This document shows positions 50,716 to 59,060 of a stretch of DNA of 64,000 nt, piece after piece. Every line of letters begins with the position of its first letter. Position 1 is the stretch's first letter. The notes beneath the pieces were generated by a model. It did no database searches, was not told where the DNA came from, and saw only the letters and a program-made list of their open reading frames with translations. The DNA is taken from assembly GCF_014199395.1 (NCBI RefSeq), contig NZ_JACIJM010000003.1:372001-436000 (forward strand), written 5' to 3'. The position numbers and the translations under genes are program-made. This DNA comes from Yoonia ponticola. GTDB lineage: Bacteria > Pseudomonadota > Alphaproteobacteria > Rhodobacterales > Rhodobacteraceae.

Positions 50716-51323
50716 GACGGTTGCTCTGCTGCGATATTGGGTCGGCTTTGAAATGTGGGGCCGTTGCCGAGCCAGAACAAAACCGCGTCTTCATCGTGTG
50801 GGTTCACGGCCTGATGCCGTAGATCGGACCGGAAATGCAGCGTGTCACCGACGCCTAGATCATAGACCTGTCCGTCGATGGTGAACTGCACGCGCCCTGC
50901 CCTGACTTCGACGAATTCTTCGCCAAAGTGCTGATCGGTTTCGGTGGTAAAGCCCGCAGGCAATGTAATCAGAAACGCCGAAAACGATGCGCCGACGAAT
51001 TCGCCGTGCAGGCGTTCGTAGGTCATGCCGCCTTCGCGGACCCAGATCGTGTCGCGGTCTTTGGCGCGGGTGGTCAGGCCTCGGGCGTTCGGGATCGGAA
51101 TGAAATGCCCCAAGTCTAGGGATAATGCCGCGGCCAAACGGTTCAGCGATCCCAGCGACGGCGTTGCAATATCGCGTTCGATCTGGCTCAGATATCCCAC
51201 AGACAGATTTGCGCGGGTGCTGAGGTCTTGCAGCGTATAATTGCGAGAGCGCCGCGCCGCCCGCAAAAGCGCACCCACTGCCGGGCGTTCTGCATCTAAC
51301 TTGAAATTGGCTTCAGGGGACAC
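50712..51323 (-). CDS. XRE family regulator with cupin domain
   Basis: A 203-residue regulator: helix-turn-helix at residues 13-70 (YTLQDLSTRANLSVGYLSQI) and a C-terminal cupin_2 sensor (about 110-190) with HFGEEFVEVRAG and HFRSDLRHQ metal-site histidines. It starts at GTG with AGGAG eight bases upstream. It is the first gene of the opp operon (4-base overlap with oppB), so it is co-expressed with the transporter. It probably controls the operon in response to a small ligand, and the palindromes just upstream are candidate operators. Confidence 0.9.
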   Translation of the reverse strand: MSPEANFKLDAERPAVGALLRAARRSRNYTLQDLSTRANLSVGYLSQIERDIATPSLGSLNRLAAALSLDLGHFIPIPNARGLTTRAKDRDTIWVREGGMTYERLHGEFVGASFSAFLITLPAGFTTETDQHFGEEFVEVRAGRVQFTIDGQVYDLGVGDTLHFRSDLRHQAVNPHDEDAVLFWLGNGPTFQSRPNIAAEQPS

Positions 51324-51332
51324 GCGGCTAGC

Positions 51333-51373
51333 TCCTGTATGACACAGGATCAGTCTATCTAAAAAATTTAGAT
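51333..51373. promoter_or_regulatory. two inverted repeats upstream of the XRE-opp operon
   Basis: ATCTAAA-AAA-TTTAGAT (51357-51373) and TCCTGT-5-ACAGGA (51333-51349) are perfect inverted repeats within 50 bp of the GTG start at 51323. The first lies in an AT-rich stretch suited to a promoter and is the better operator candidate for the XRE-cupin protein; the second overlaps the ribosome binding site. Confidence 0.5.
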
Positions 51374-51455
51374 ATTTGCAATAAGTTTTATATTCGCCCC
51401 TGAAACGCTACGGACGCGGACGTCGCTTGCCCATCAGATGCCCAAAATTGTCGCG

Positions 51456-51684
51456 TTAATCCCCTGCTGCGTGCGCTTGGGAAAGATCGTCGAGCCAGAA
51501 GATGACGCTTGGCGATTCTTGGGCGAGGTTCAATTCTTGGTTTATCGCGTCGACCGCCCTGTCCGCGAGGCGTGTCAGGTATAAATTCCCTTCGCTAAAG
51601 ATTGCTGCGATGCGGCGGCCGTGGCCTGCCTTGCGGCATGGTTTGCTCCTGACCGGCGCGGGTAAACTCGCTTTGGGTTAGCAT
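51456..51684 (-). pseudogene. small ORF of about 75 codons broken by one frameshift
   Basis: On the minus strand an ATG at 51684 opens MLTQSEFTRAGQEQTMPQG, which then loses sense and stops. From about 51630 a second frame continues with protein-like sequence, RRIAAIFSEGNLYLTRLADR and on to VIFWLDDLSQAHAAGD, stopping at 51456. The total of 229 bp is one base more than a multiple of three, so a single insertion (or two-base loss) would explain the break. I do not recognise the family. Alternatively the second frame is chance, but its composition is unlike the surrounding non-coding DNA. A sequencing error is also possible. Confidence 0.4.
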
Positions 51685-51742
51685 ACCGTGAAACCATGTG
51701 CAGGAAACTGCGGCTGTGATTTTTAGCCATGTCTCGTCAGGC

Positions 51743-51973
51743 TTAGTCGTCTAGATCACCCTCATCGGGCGTGGTGTTCAGGTAGATGCGCCCGATTGCC
51801 TTCACAAATGGCAGATTGCAAAAGACCACGATGCCAGCCGCGATGAGCAACCTGTTAACTATGCTGACAGGCATTGGATCAACGTCGTCCGCATAGAGCG
51901 CTATGACCACGGTGATCACCACAAACCAGATGATCAGCGCGCGCAGGTGACGCAGGACGCCTTGTTTTGACAT
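51743..51973 (-). CDS. small two-helix membrane protein
   Basis: A 76-residue protein with two membrane helices (about residues 12-29, ALIIWFVVITVVIALYA, and 41-60, LLIAAGIVVFCNLPFV) and an acidic C-terminus (DEGDLDD). Neither the ATG at 51973 nor the one eight codons upstream has a strong ribosome binding site. No family is recognised; it lies alone between the RND operon and the broken ORF. Confidence 0.6.
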   Translation of the reverse strand: MSKQGVLRHLRALIIWFVVITVVIALYADDVDPMPVSIVNRLLIAAGIVVFCNLPFVKAIGRIYLNTTPDEGDLDD

Positions 51974-52049
51974 TGCCGGCACGTTGCGCCCTCGCATGTT
52001 GATCTGTGCCGCCCATTAGTCAGCGGTGAGAGTAATCTGCAAGCCCTTC

Positions 52050-55000
52050 TCAAGCAGAGGCCCGCTGTGCGGACCTCTTGAAGAAGATGAAATACAGCAC
52101 CGGTGCCGCGATCAAGGTCAGGACAGACGCAAACGCCAAGCCACCCATGATCGTGACCGCCATCGACTGGAAGAACGCATCGCTGATCAGGGGCAACATG
52201 CCAAGGATCGTGGTCGCCGCGGCTAAAAAGACGGGCCGCAGACGTGACGTTGACGCATTCACAATCGCATCGACGAGCGGCAGGTCCGGTTGTGCGGCCC
52301 GCGTGAGGTCGATTTCCTCGATCAGCACGATCCCGTTTTTGATCAACATCCCCGATAGCGACAACAGGCCAAGCAACGCCGTAAAGGTGAATGGCAAGCC
52401 AGAGCCGAGCAACCCGAGGCTGACCCCGTTGACCGCCATCGGCACCAAGAGCCAGATGATAATCGGCTGACGTAGCGCGTTGAACAGCAGCACAGAAATC
52501 AGCACCATCACGATAATACTGAACGGCAGTTGGCCAGCAAGCGAGGCTTGGGCGTCGGTCGAGCTTTCAAGTTCGCCGCCCCATTCCATGGAATATCCGT
52601 TCGGGATGTCCATATCTTCGATGGTTTGGCGCACCTCAAGCAGCACTTCTGATGCGGTCATGTCGCGTGGGATATCGGCCCCGACAGTAATCACATCCGC
52701 ACGATCCCGCCGCAACAGCAGCGTGTCCTGTGGTTCAAAGACGAAACCGTCGGTGATTTGTTCCAGCGAGACAAAACCGCCGCCGCTGTCCGAATAAATC
52801 ACGTGATCGGTCAGCGCCAGATCAGCGTCGCGGGGGGCGCGGACGGTGATCGGAATTTGACGGTCCCCCTCGCGGAAGGTGCCTGACGCCAGCCCTTCGA
52901 TTGCGAATTGCAATGTGTGGGTGATGTCGGACCGCGAGATACCAGCATCCTGTGCGCGGTCTTCGGAATAGATCGGGCGCAGTACAAGTTCGCGTTCACG
53001 CCAGTCTTGGCGCGGGGTCAGGATGTTGTCGGACGCCGCACTGAGCCTTGCTATCGCTTCGTCCGCGAGATCGCGCAGGACCTCGTGGTCTTTGCCGGAA
53101 AAGCGGACTTCGATAGGTGCGCCACCGCCGGGGCCAAAGGCCAGACGTTTGACACGGAATTCACCTTGCGGCACGGCGTTCAGCGCATAAGCTTCGAGCG
53201 CGTTCATCTCGTCTTCGATCACGTCAAGCGAGCTGACGCGCACGATCAAATGCCCATAGCCCGGATTTGGATCTTCGCTGTTGTAGGTCAACATAAAGCG
53301 GGATGCGCCCTGCCCGATGAAGGCAGTCGTGGTTGTGACTTCTTCACGCTCGGACAGCCAGCTTTCCAGCACCTGCATATCGTCAGAGGTCTGGTGGATC
53401 GATGCGCCCTGCGGCAGTTTGTAATGGACAAAGTACAGCGGCGTGTTGCTGTCCGGAAAGAACTGCTGCTTGATCTGGCCGAACATCATAAAGCAAACCG
53501 CAGTCGTCGCGATCAAGGCGGCCACAACCGCCCAGCGCAGTTTGATGCACGCTCGCAAGACGGCAGCATAGGCACGGAACAACCCACCGTCATAGCCGCC
53601 GCTGTGTGATCCGTCGCCTTGTTTGAACAGAAAATGTCCCAAAAGCGGTGTGGCAGTGATCGCCAGCACCCACGACAGAAGCAGCGAAATCGCGATCACG
53701 GCGAACAACGAGAACAAGAATTCGCCCGTCGCATCAGGGCTGAGGCCGATACCGGCAAAGGCCATGATCCCGATAACCGTGGCACCGAGCAGCGGGATTT
53801 GCGTTTTGCTGGCGGCTTCAGTGGCGGCATCGCGTGAATTGCGTCCGCCTTGCATGGAAATCTGCATGCCTTCGGCCACAACAATCGCATTATCGACGAG
53901 CATCCCCATCGCGATAATCAAGGCACCCAGCGAAATCCGCTCCATCTCGATAGAGCCCAGCGCCATGACGAACAGCGTGCCCAGAACGGTCAGAAACAGC
54001 GTCGAGCCCACGACGATTGACGCACGCCAGCCCATGAAGACCGCAAGCACGACAACAACGATGATCACAGACATCGCGAGGTTCACCAGAAATGCGTTAG
54101 AGGCTTCTTCGACAACGGTGTGTTGCTGATAGATCGGCTCGATTGAGATACCCAACGGGATATCCATGCGCAGTGTATTGAGGTGCGCATCGACGCGTTT
54201 ACCGACTTCAACGATGTTTTCGGTGGCAATGCCAGCGACGCCAAGCGTGAAAGCTTCGGTGCCGTTGTGCCGCACGATCAGGTTCGGGTTTGCTTCGCGG
54301 CCACGGTAGACGTCTGCGAAGTTCGACAGGTTCACGACTTCGCCGCCGACGCCAATGGACAGGGCAGCGATTTCGGACACGCTATCGGACCCATAAGGGC
54401 GTTGCACGATTGTGCGCCCCGCGGTCGACTGGATTTCACCGCCGTCGACCATTTCGTTCGCACCGGAGATAGCGCCTTGGATAGCTGCGGGCGGGATACC
54501 CATGTTGTTGATTAACGCAAGATCGGGTTCGATATAGATCACTTCGTTCGGCACACCCGACAAGGCCACATCAGACACACCGTCCACACGCAGCAGTTCG
54601 CGGCGCAGGTACGTCGAGAGCTCATTGATCTCGGCGTCAGAATATCCGGGCGCTGTGACGGCATAGTACATGCCATAGACGTCACCAAAGTTATCATTCA
54701 CAAACGGCTCGGACGTCCCGCTGGGCATTTGTGCGTCGCCCACACGGTCGCGCAAGCTCGTCCAAATCTCTGGCAGCTCGGTCCCGTCGTATTGGTCCCG
54801 CATGTTGACGGTGATCCATGACAATCCGGGCTGGTTCATGGTCTGGATATCTTTGACCTCGCCCATCTTTTGAATCTCGGATTCAATCGGCTCGGAGACT
54901 TCAAGAGCGACCTCTTCCGCTGAAGCGCCCGGGTATTGTGTCACGATGATCGCGGTCTTGATGGTGAAGGCGGGATCTTCGAGGCGGCCCAGCGCGTTGA

Positions 55001-55085
55001 AGCCCCATAAGCCCCCCAAGAGGCAAATCAGCATGACGATCCAAGTATAGATCGGGCGGTCGATTGAAACGCGAGCGATATCCAT
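52050..55085 (-). CDS. RND efflux transporter, inner-membrane pump
   Basis: A 1011-residue AcrB-type pump with twelve membrane helices and two large periplasmic loops. The helix-4 motif reads GMLVDNAIVVAEG: Asp398 is kept, but the second aspartate of the AcrB proton relay (D408) is Asn399. It should export drugs, lipids or other amphiphiles using the proton gradient; the Asn variant is seen in some RND subgroups, so it need not mean loss of function. It is translated 8 bp after the membrane-fusion gene. No outer-membrane TolC gene is nearby, so a shared TolC is likely. Confidence 0.94.
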   Translation of the reverse strand: MDIARVSIDRPIYTWIVMLICLLGGLWGFNALGRLEDPAFTIKTAIIVTQYPGASAEEVALEVSEPIESEIQKMGEVKDIQTMNQPGLSWITVNMRDQYDGTELPEIWTSLRDRVGDAQMPSGTSEPFVNDNFGDVYGMYYAVTAPGYSDAEINELSTYLRRELLRVDGVSDVALSGVPNEVIYIEPDLALINNMGIPPAAIQGAISGANEMVDGGEIQSTAGRTIVQRPYGSDSVSEIAALSIGVGGEVVNLSNFADVYRGREANPNLIVRHNGTEAFTLGVAGIATENIVEVGKRVDAHLNTLRMDIPLGISIEPIYQQHTVVEEASNAFLVNLAMSVIIVVVVLAVFMGWRASIVVGSTLFLTVLGTLFVMALGSIEMERISLGALIIAMGMLVDNAIVVAEGMQISMQGGRNSRDAATEAASKTQIPLLGATVIGIMAFAGIGLSPDATGEFLFSLFAVIAISLLLSWVLAITATPLLGHFLFKQGDGSHSGGYDGGLFRAYAAVLRACIKLRWAVVAALIATTAVCFMMFGQIKQQFFPDSNTPLYFVHYKLPQGASIHQTSDDMQVLESWLSEREEVTTTTAFIGQGASRFMLTYNSEDPNPGYGHLIVRVSSLDVIEDEMNALEAYALNAVPQGEFRVKRLAFGPGGGAPIEVRFSGKDHEVLRDLADEAIARLSAASDNILTPRQDWRERELVLRPIYSEDRAQDAGISRSDITHTLQFAIEGLASGTFREGDRQIPITVRAPRDADLALTDHVIYSDSGGGFVSLEQITDGFVFEPQDTLLLRRDRADVITVGADIPRDMTASEVLLEVRQTIEDMDIPNGYSMEWGGELESSTDAQASLAGQLPFSIIVMVLISVLLFNALRQPIIIWLLVPMAVNGVSLGLLGSGLPFTFTALLGLLSLSGMLIKNGIVLIEEIDLTRAAQPDLPLVDAIVNASTSRLRPVFLAAATTILGMLPLISDAFFQSMAVTIMGGLAFASVLTLIAAPVLYFIFFKRSAQRASA

Positions 55086-55093
55086 GGTCAGTC

Positions 55094-56131
55094 TCAGTCC
55101 CCGAAGCCGGTAAAGCGGCGCACTGTTTCGCCATCGGTCAACCGACTTGCGCCAATCACGACGATCTGTTGACCGGGCTCTAGCCCTGCTGTGATCTCGA
55201 CCTCACCGCTGTTAGAGGGTTGGACCTCTACGGCGGTTTTTTGAACCGTGCCTTGATGCTCGTCCGTGGCTGTGTAAACCATAACGCTGGTTGTGTTGTC
55301 GTTTTCAATCACTACGGCAGAGGCAGGCACTTCGATATGCGCGACACCGATGTCTACCAGCGCCGTCACCTTAGCGGATGAGCCTGGAAGAACATCCAAG
55401 CCTTCCTGTGGGTCCATCCCCAGTGTGATGGTGTAGGTTTGGCCAACTTGCTCTGTCTCGGCGTTGTATTCTCTGATCTCTAGCGGATACAGTTTTTCGC
55501 CAAACGGGAATTCAGCCATGAACGTGGGGTCGATGTATTGCCCCGCGCGTTGGAACAGCTGTTCAGGCACGTCGATCTCGATCCGCAGGTCAGACATATC
55601 GAGCAGGCGCACAACAGGCGTACCCGCAGCAACGGTCGAAAAGTTCGGTTCAAGACGCGCGGCGACAATCGCGTCGAATGGCGCGTGCAGCGTGGCATTG
55701 GTCAGCTCGCGTTCCGCATTTCTGACAGCAATCTCACTGAGCTCCAGTTGTGTCTGCGCGTCCAGCAAGTTGCTTTCGGCGACAGAGCTACCAAGAAGCT
55801 GCTGAAACCGGCTGGCAGTCCGCGCGGCTTGGGTTTGCTGCGCGGTGGCTTCTTCGAGCGCCAATTCGAACGGTTGCTGGTCCATCATGGCGACCATGTC
55901 CCCCGCAGACATAAACGCGCCCTCTTCTACCGGAAGCTCGACAATCTGCCCGCCGACTTGGAACGCGAGGTCTAGGGTTTCGCGTGCCACGACACGGCCA
56001 AAGAAAACGCGGCGCTCTTCGCCACTACCCGACGTGACCGCTTCGATCTTAACAATCGGGGTCTGTGCCTGTGCAGCGAGCGGCATCACGGCCATAGACA
56101 TGAGCGTGGCAATCCTGATCAGCTTTGTCAC
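55094..56131 (-). CDS. RND efflux periplasmic adaptor (membrane-fusion protein)
   Basis: A 345-residue adaptor: signal peptide (IRIATLMSMAVMPLAAQAQ), barrel-sandwich and hairpin region (about 60-165, with long helical ELALEEATAQQTQAAR), then beta-barrel and membrane-proximal domains. It connects the pump encoded next to an outer-membrane channel. An ATG at 56137 touches the GGAG ribosome binding site directly, so the GTG two codons later, six bases from GGAG, is the more likely start. It is the first gene of the two-gene operon. Confidence 0.92.
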   Translation of the reverse strand: MTKLIRIATLMSMAVMPLAAQAQTPIVKIEAVTSGSGEERRVFFGRVVARETLDLAFQVGGQIVELPVEEGAFMSAGDMVAMMDQQPFELALEEATAQQTQAARTASRFQQLLGSSVAESNLLDAQTQLELSEIAVRNAERELTNATLHAPFDAIVAARLEPNFSTVAAGTPVVRLLDMSDLRIEIDVPEQLFQRAGQYIDPTFMAEFPFGEKLYPLEIREYNAETEQVGQTYTITLGMDPQEGLDVLPGSSAKVTALVDIGVAHIEVPASAVVIENDNTTSVMVYTATDEHQGTVQKTAVEVQPSNSGEVEITAGLEPGQQIVVIGASRLTDGETVRRFTGFGD

Positions 56132-56401
56132 CGGCATCTCCTTAATTCGAATCCAGATATACGATGGACCTGACTAGCGCCCGCCTCTGCTAAAGTTCAA
56201 GCCTTACGCAACGGCTTTGCTTGCACGCCCTTATCGTTGCCGCCGTTTAAGTGCGCAAAAGTGGCGATCTTGTGGTCTACGCCCCCCCCCGCCATTTCGC
56301 CTGCTCACATTTTTTCCAAAACCTGCGACGGAAACAGAACGGCCCCAAGTATAACCACTGATCCCGAGACAAATGGGGTCACATAGAAACATGAGGCAAC
56401 A

Positions 56402-56743
56402 ATGATCACTTCATTCTCCAAAAACCTGACACTTGGCATCACACTGGCCGCTGTTCTTTTCCCACTGGCAGCATCCGCACAAGACGGCCAACGTCCCGCG
56501 CCACCGACCGCTGAAATCGCAGCCGCACTTGGTGTGAGCGAAGCCACATTGGCCACGTGCATGCCCCGCCCTGAAAGAGGCGAACGCCCTGCCAATGGTG
56601 AACGCCCAGCCGAAGGCACACGCCCAGCGCGTCCGGACGCCGCAGCGATTGCCACATGCCTGCAAGCGGAAAACCCAAGCCTGACCGAGCAGACTGTCGC
56701 TGACACGCTGAAGTCTTTCGCACCAGAACGGCCTTCGCGCTAA
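56402..56743 (+). CDS. small secreted Pro/Arg-rich protein
   Basis: A 113-residue protein with a signal peptide (LTLGITLAAVLFPLAASA, cleavage near residue 26). The mature part has two short similar units, SEATLATCMPRPE and DAAAIATCLQAENPSLT, each with one cysteine, separated by a repetitive ERPANGERPAEGTRPARP linker. A disulfide between the units is possible. GAGGCAA precedes the ATG. The function is unknown. It lies 54 bp before the patatin-like gene on the same strand. Confidence 0.72.
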   Translation: MITSFSKNLTLGITLAAVLFPLAASAQDGQRPAPPTAEIAAALGVSEATLATCMPRPERGERPANGERPAEGTRPARPDAAAIATCLQAENPSLTEQTVADTLKSFAPERPSR

Positions 56744-56797
56744 TCACTAGCGCGGGGTTCTGCCCCGCGCCCCACACCAGAGCCAAAGGCGCAGACG

Positions 56798-57931
56798 ATG
56801 TCCCCTACACCAAACACTCCTTTCAAACTGAGCAGACGGCACGTGTTGCTTGGTTTGACCGCGAGCACGATCCTGTCCGCCTGCGTCGAGACCTCTGACG
56901 AATTGATCACGCTGCAATCGACCCGCGAGAAAACCGATCCCCTAGGCAGTCTACGGTTTTCCGCAAATGCAGACGCGACCACATGGGCGCGGCACCTTGA
57001 TGTGTCGCGCCTCATAAACAAACCCCAGATATTGGCCCTATCGGGTGGCGGTGAAGACGGCGCGTTTGGCGCAGGTGCGTTGGCAGGTTGGTCCCAAACA
57101 GGCAACAGGCCGGATTTTGACATTGTGACGGGTGTCTCTACAGGCGCGTTGATCGCACCAATGGCTTTTGTCGGCGCAGAGGGTGACAATGCGTTGCTGC
57201 ATATGTTTCTCGATAACGGTGCTGACGATATCATGCGGTTCCGCTGGCTATCAGCTGCGACCAGTGACGGGATATACGACACCACCCCACTGGCCGAGTT
57301 GATCGCGCTTTATACCCCTGACAGCTTCCTTGAGGCCGTCGCCGCAAAGCATGACGCAGGCGGTAGGTTGTTCGTGGTCACAGCGAACCTCAGCACATCG
57401 GACGCAGTCGTGTGGAACATGGGCGCAATCGCCAAGTCCAAGCAATACGATCTGTTTCGCACCGTGATCCGCGCGTCAGGCGCATTGCCCGGTATGTTCT
57501 CGCCTGTGAAAATTAACTTTTCTGCGGATGGTTTGGACTTTGCCGAGACCCACGTTGATGGTGGCGTTCAGATGCAAGTTCTTGCCACACCACCCGCCGC
57601 CTTTGCGGTTCAGTCTGATGCAGCACGCGGTGGCAGCGCCTATGTGATCGTGAACAATACGCTTGATCCCGCCCCGCAAGTCAGTTCCGGCACCGTACTG
57701 GGCATATCCCAACAAGCGATGACGGCGATGGTCCGGTCCAGTGCCGCGTCCTCTATCAACACTGCACGTCTGCTGGCCCATGAACACGGTCTTAACTTTG
57801 CAGTTACCAGTGTGAGCCCCGACAGTGGTGTGGTCTATGACCCCAGTGACCGCTTCTCACCGACCTATATGGCTGCACTCTATGAACACGGGTTTGAACG
57901 CGCAGCATCAGGCGCATTGTGGGAGGCGTAG
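56798..57931 (+). CDS. patatin-like phospholipase lipoprotein, probable Tat substrate
   Basis: A 377-residue patatin-family hydrolase. The N-terminus carries a twin-arginine motif SRRHVLLGL and a lipobox LSAC (Cys29), so it is probably exported folded by Tat and lipidated. The oxyanion loop is LSGGGEDGAFGAGAL (about 80-94), the nucleophile is in GVSTGAL, and the catalytic Asp is in VDGGV. It should cleave acyl esters of lipids in the envelope. The tatABC genes are 15 kb away in the same window. Confidence 0.9.
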   Translation: MSPTPNTPFKLSRRHVLLGLTASTILSACVETSDELITLQSTREKTDPLGSLRFSANADATTWARHLDVSRLINKPQILALSGGGEDGAFGAGALAGWSQTGNRPDFDIVTGVSTGALIAPMAFVGAEGDNALLHMFLDNGADDIMRFRWLSAATSDGIYDTTPLAELIALYTPDSFLEAVAAKHDAGGRLFVVTANLSTSDAVVWNMGAIAKSKQYDLFRTVIRASGALPGMFSPVKINFSADGLDFAETHVDGGVQMQVLATPPAAFAVQSDAARGGSAYVIVNNTLDPAPQVSSGTVLGISQQAMTAMVRSSAASSINTARLLAHEHGLNFAVTSVSPDSGVVYDPSDRFSPTYMAALYEHGFERAASGALWEA

Positions 57932-57945
57932 TCCTACGCCCCCAC
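57919..57945. terminator. hairpin between convergent patatin-like and pirin genes
   Basis: GTGGGAGGCGTAG pairs with CTACGCCCCCAC except for one bulged A, with a two-base loop in DNA (four in RNA). The patatin-like stop codon lies within the left arm. No T run follows, so it may act as a weak bidirectional terminator. Confidence 0.45.
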
Positions 57946-57952
57946 AGCATCA

Positions 57953-58885
57953 TCACGGCAAAGGAATAAACTCGTCGCGATCATCCACGGGCAGCTCAAA
58001 GCGTCCCTCGCCCCACCGTCCCGCACGCCAGTCTTCCTTGGCCGCGGCGATCTTGTCCCTGCTTGACGCAACAAAGTTCCACCACACATGGCGCGGCCCG
58101 TTCAATGTAGCACCGCCCAGCGCCATCATCCGCGCACCTTGCGGGCCTGCGGCGACGGTGATCTTGTCACCGGGCCGGAACACCATCATCTGACCTGCCG
58201 TGAAGTCTTGGCCCGCGATCGTCACTGAGCCCTGCGTAATATAAAGCCCGCGATCCTCGTGATCGTCTGGCAAGGGCATCCGCGCACCTGCGTCCAGCAC
58301 CACGTCCAGATAGAACGTTTCCGAGAACATGGTCGCCGGAGCCGTTTCACCAAAGGCCGTGCCAAGGATCAGTTTTGCGTTGATACCTTCCGCTTCGATC
58401 TCGGGCAGTGCCTCTTTGCCGTGGTGTTCAAAAATCGGGTCCATGTCTTCGTGGTCTTCGGGCAATGCCAACCACGTCTGGATACCAAACAAGGAATGCG
58501 GCCCGCTGCGCCCTTGTTCCGATGTACGTTCCGAATGCGTCACACCTTTGCCCGCCACCATCCAGTTCAACGCACCGGGGCGAATGATCTGATCGGTGCC
58601 GATGCTATCGCGGTGATGAAAATCGCCCTGATACAGATACGTCACCGTCCCAAGCCCAATATGCGGATGCGGGCGCACGTCGATACCCTGCCCTGTCAGA
58701 AACTCGGCAGGTCCGGCCTGATCAAAGAAAATGAAGGGTCCGACCATTTGCCGTTTCGGTGCAGGCAAGGCGCGTTTGACTTCAAATCCACCGATGTCAC
58801 GTGCACGCGGAATAATGACTGTTTCGATTGCATCGACGCCGATCTCGTCGGGGCAGCCGGGGGCCAGTGTAGGGTTCCAACTCAT
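57953..58885 (-). CDS. pirin family protein
   Basis: A 310-residue bicupin of the pirin family. The N-terminal cupin has the metal-binding HPHIGLGTVTYLYQG and FHHRDS (about residues 75-97), and HSERT follows near 118. Bacterial pirins include quercetinases and redox-linked regulators of central metabolism; which applies here is not clear. GGAG precedes the ATG. It is divergent from uxuA across about 175 bp. Confidence 0.92.
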   Translation of the reverse strand: MSWNPTLAPGCPDEIGVDAIETVIIPRARDIGGFEVKRALPAPKRQMVGPFIFFDQAGPAEFLTGQGIDVRPHPHIGLGTVTYLYQGDFHHRDSIGTDQIIRPGALNWMVAGKGVTHSERTSEQGRSGPHSLFGIQTWLALPEDHEDMDPIFEHHGKEALPEIEAEGINAKLILGTAFGETAPATMFSETFYLDVVLDAGARMPLPDDHEDRGLYITQGSVTIAGQDFTAGQMMVFRPGDKITVAAGPQGARMMALGGATLNGPRHVWWNFVASSRDKIAAAKEDWRAGRWGEGRFELPVDDRDEFIPLP

Positions 58886-59011
58886 CGCAATCTCCTTTCA
58901 GGTTAGGCCGATTGTGCCGCATCGCCCCCATAGCTGTAAACGAAAAGCAGGTCTGCATCGACGAACATTGTCTTCGCGCAACCATAGCTTGATTATCGAT
59001 CCCGACACCAA

Positions 59012-59025
59012 GTATGCTAGTATAC
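59012..59025. promoter_or_regulatory. candidate GntR-type operator upstream of uxuA
   Basis: GTATGCTAGTATAC is palindromic at 12 of 14 positions and lies 35 bp before the uxuA ATG. GntR/FadR-type regulators of uronate genes use sites of this size and AT/GTATAC character. No regulator gene is in view. Confidence 0.4.
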
Positions 59026-59060
59026 AACATTCAGATAGACGCAGACAGGACACCCCAGAT

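Noticed and set aside
56282..56290. Run of nine C bases as a possible phase-variation tract
   Set aside because: It lies over 100 bp from the nearest start codon and outside any reading frame, so no switching effect is evident.
58731..59060. 110-codon upstream extension of the uxuA frame
   Set aside because: It runs antisense through the start of the pirin gene; the family N-terminus begins at 59061.
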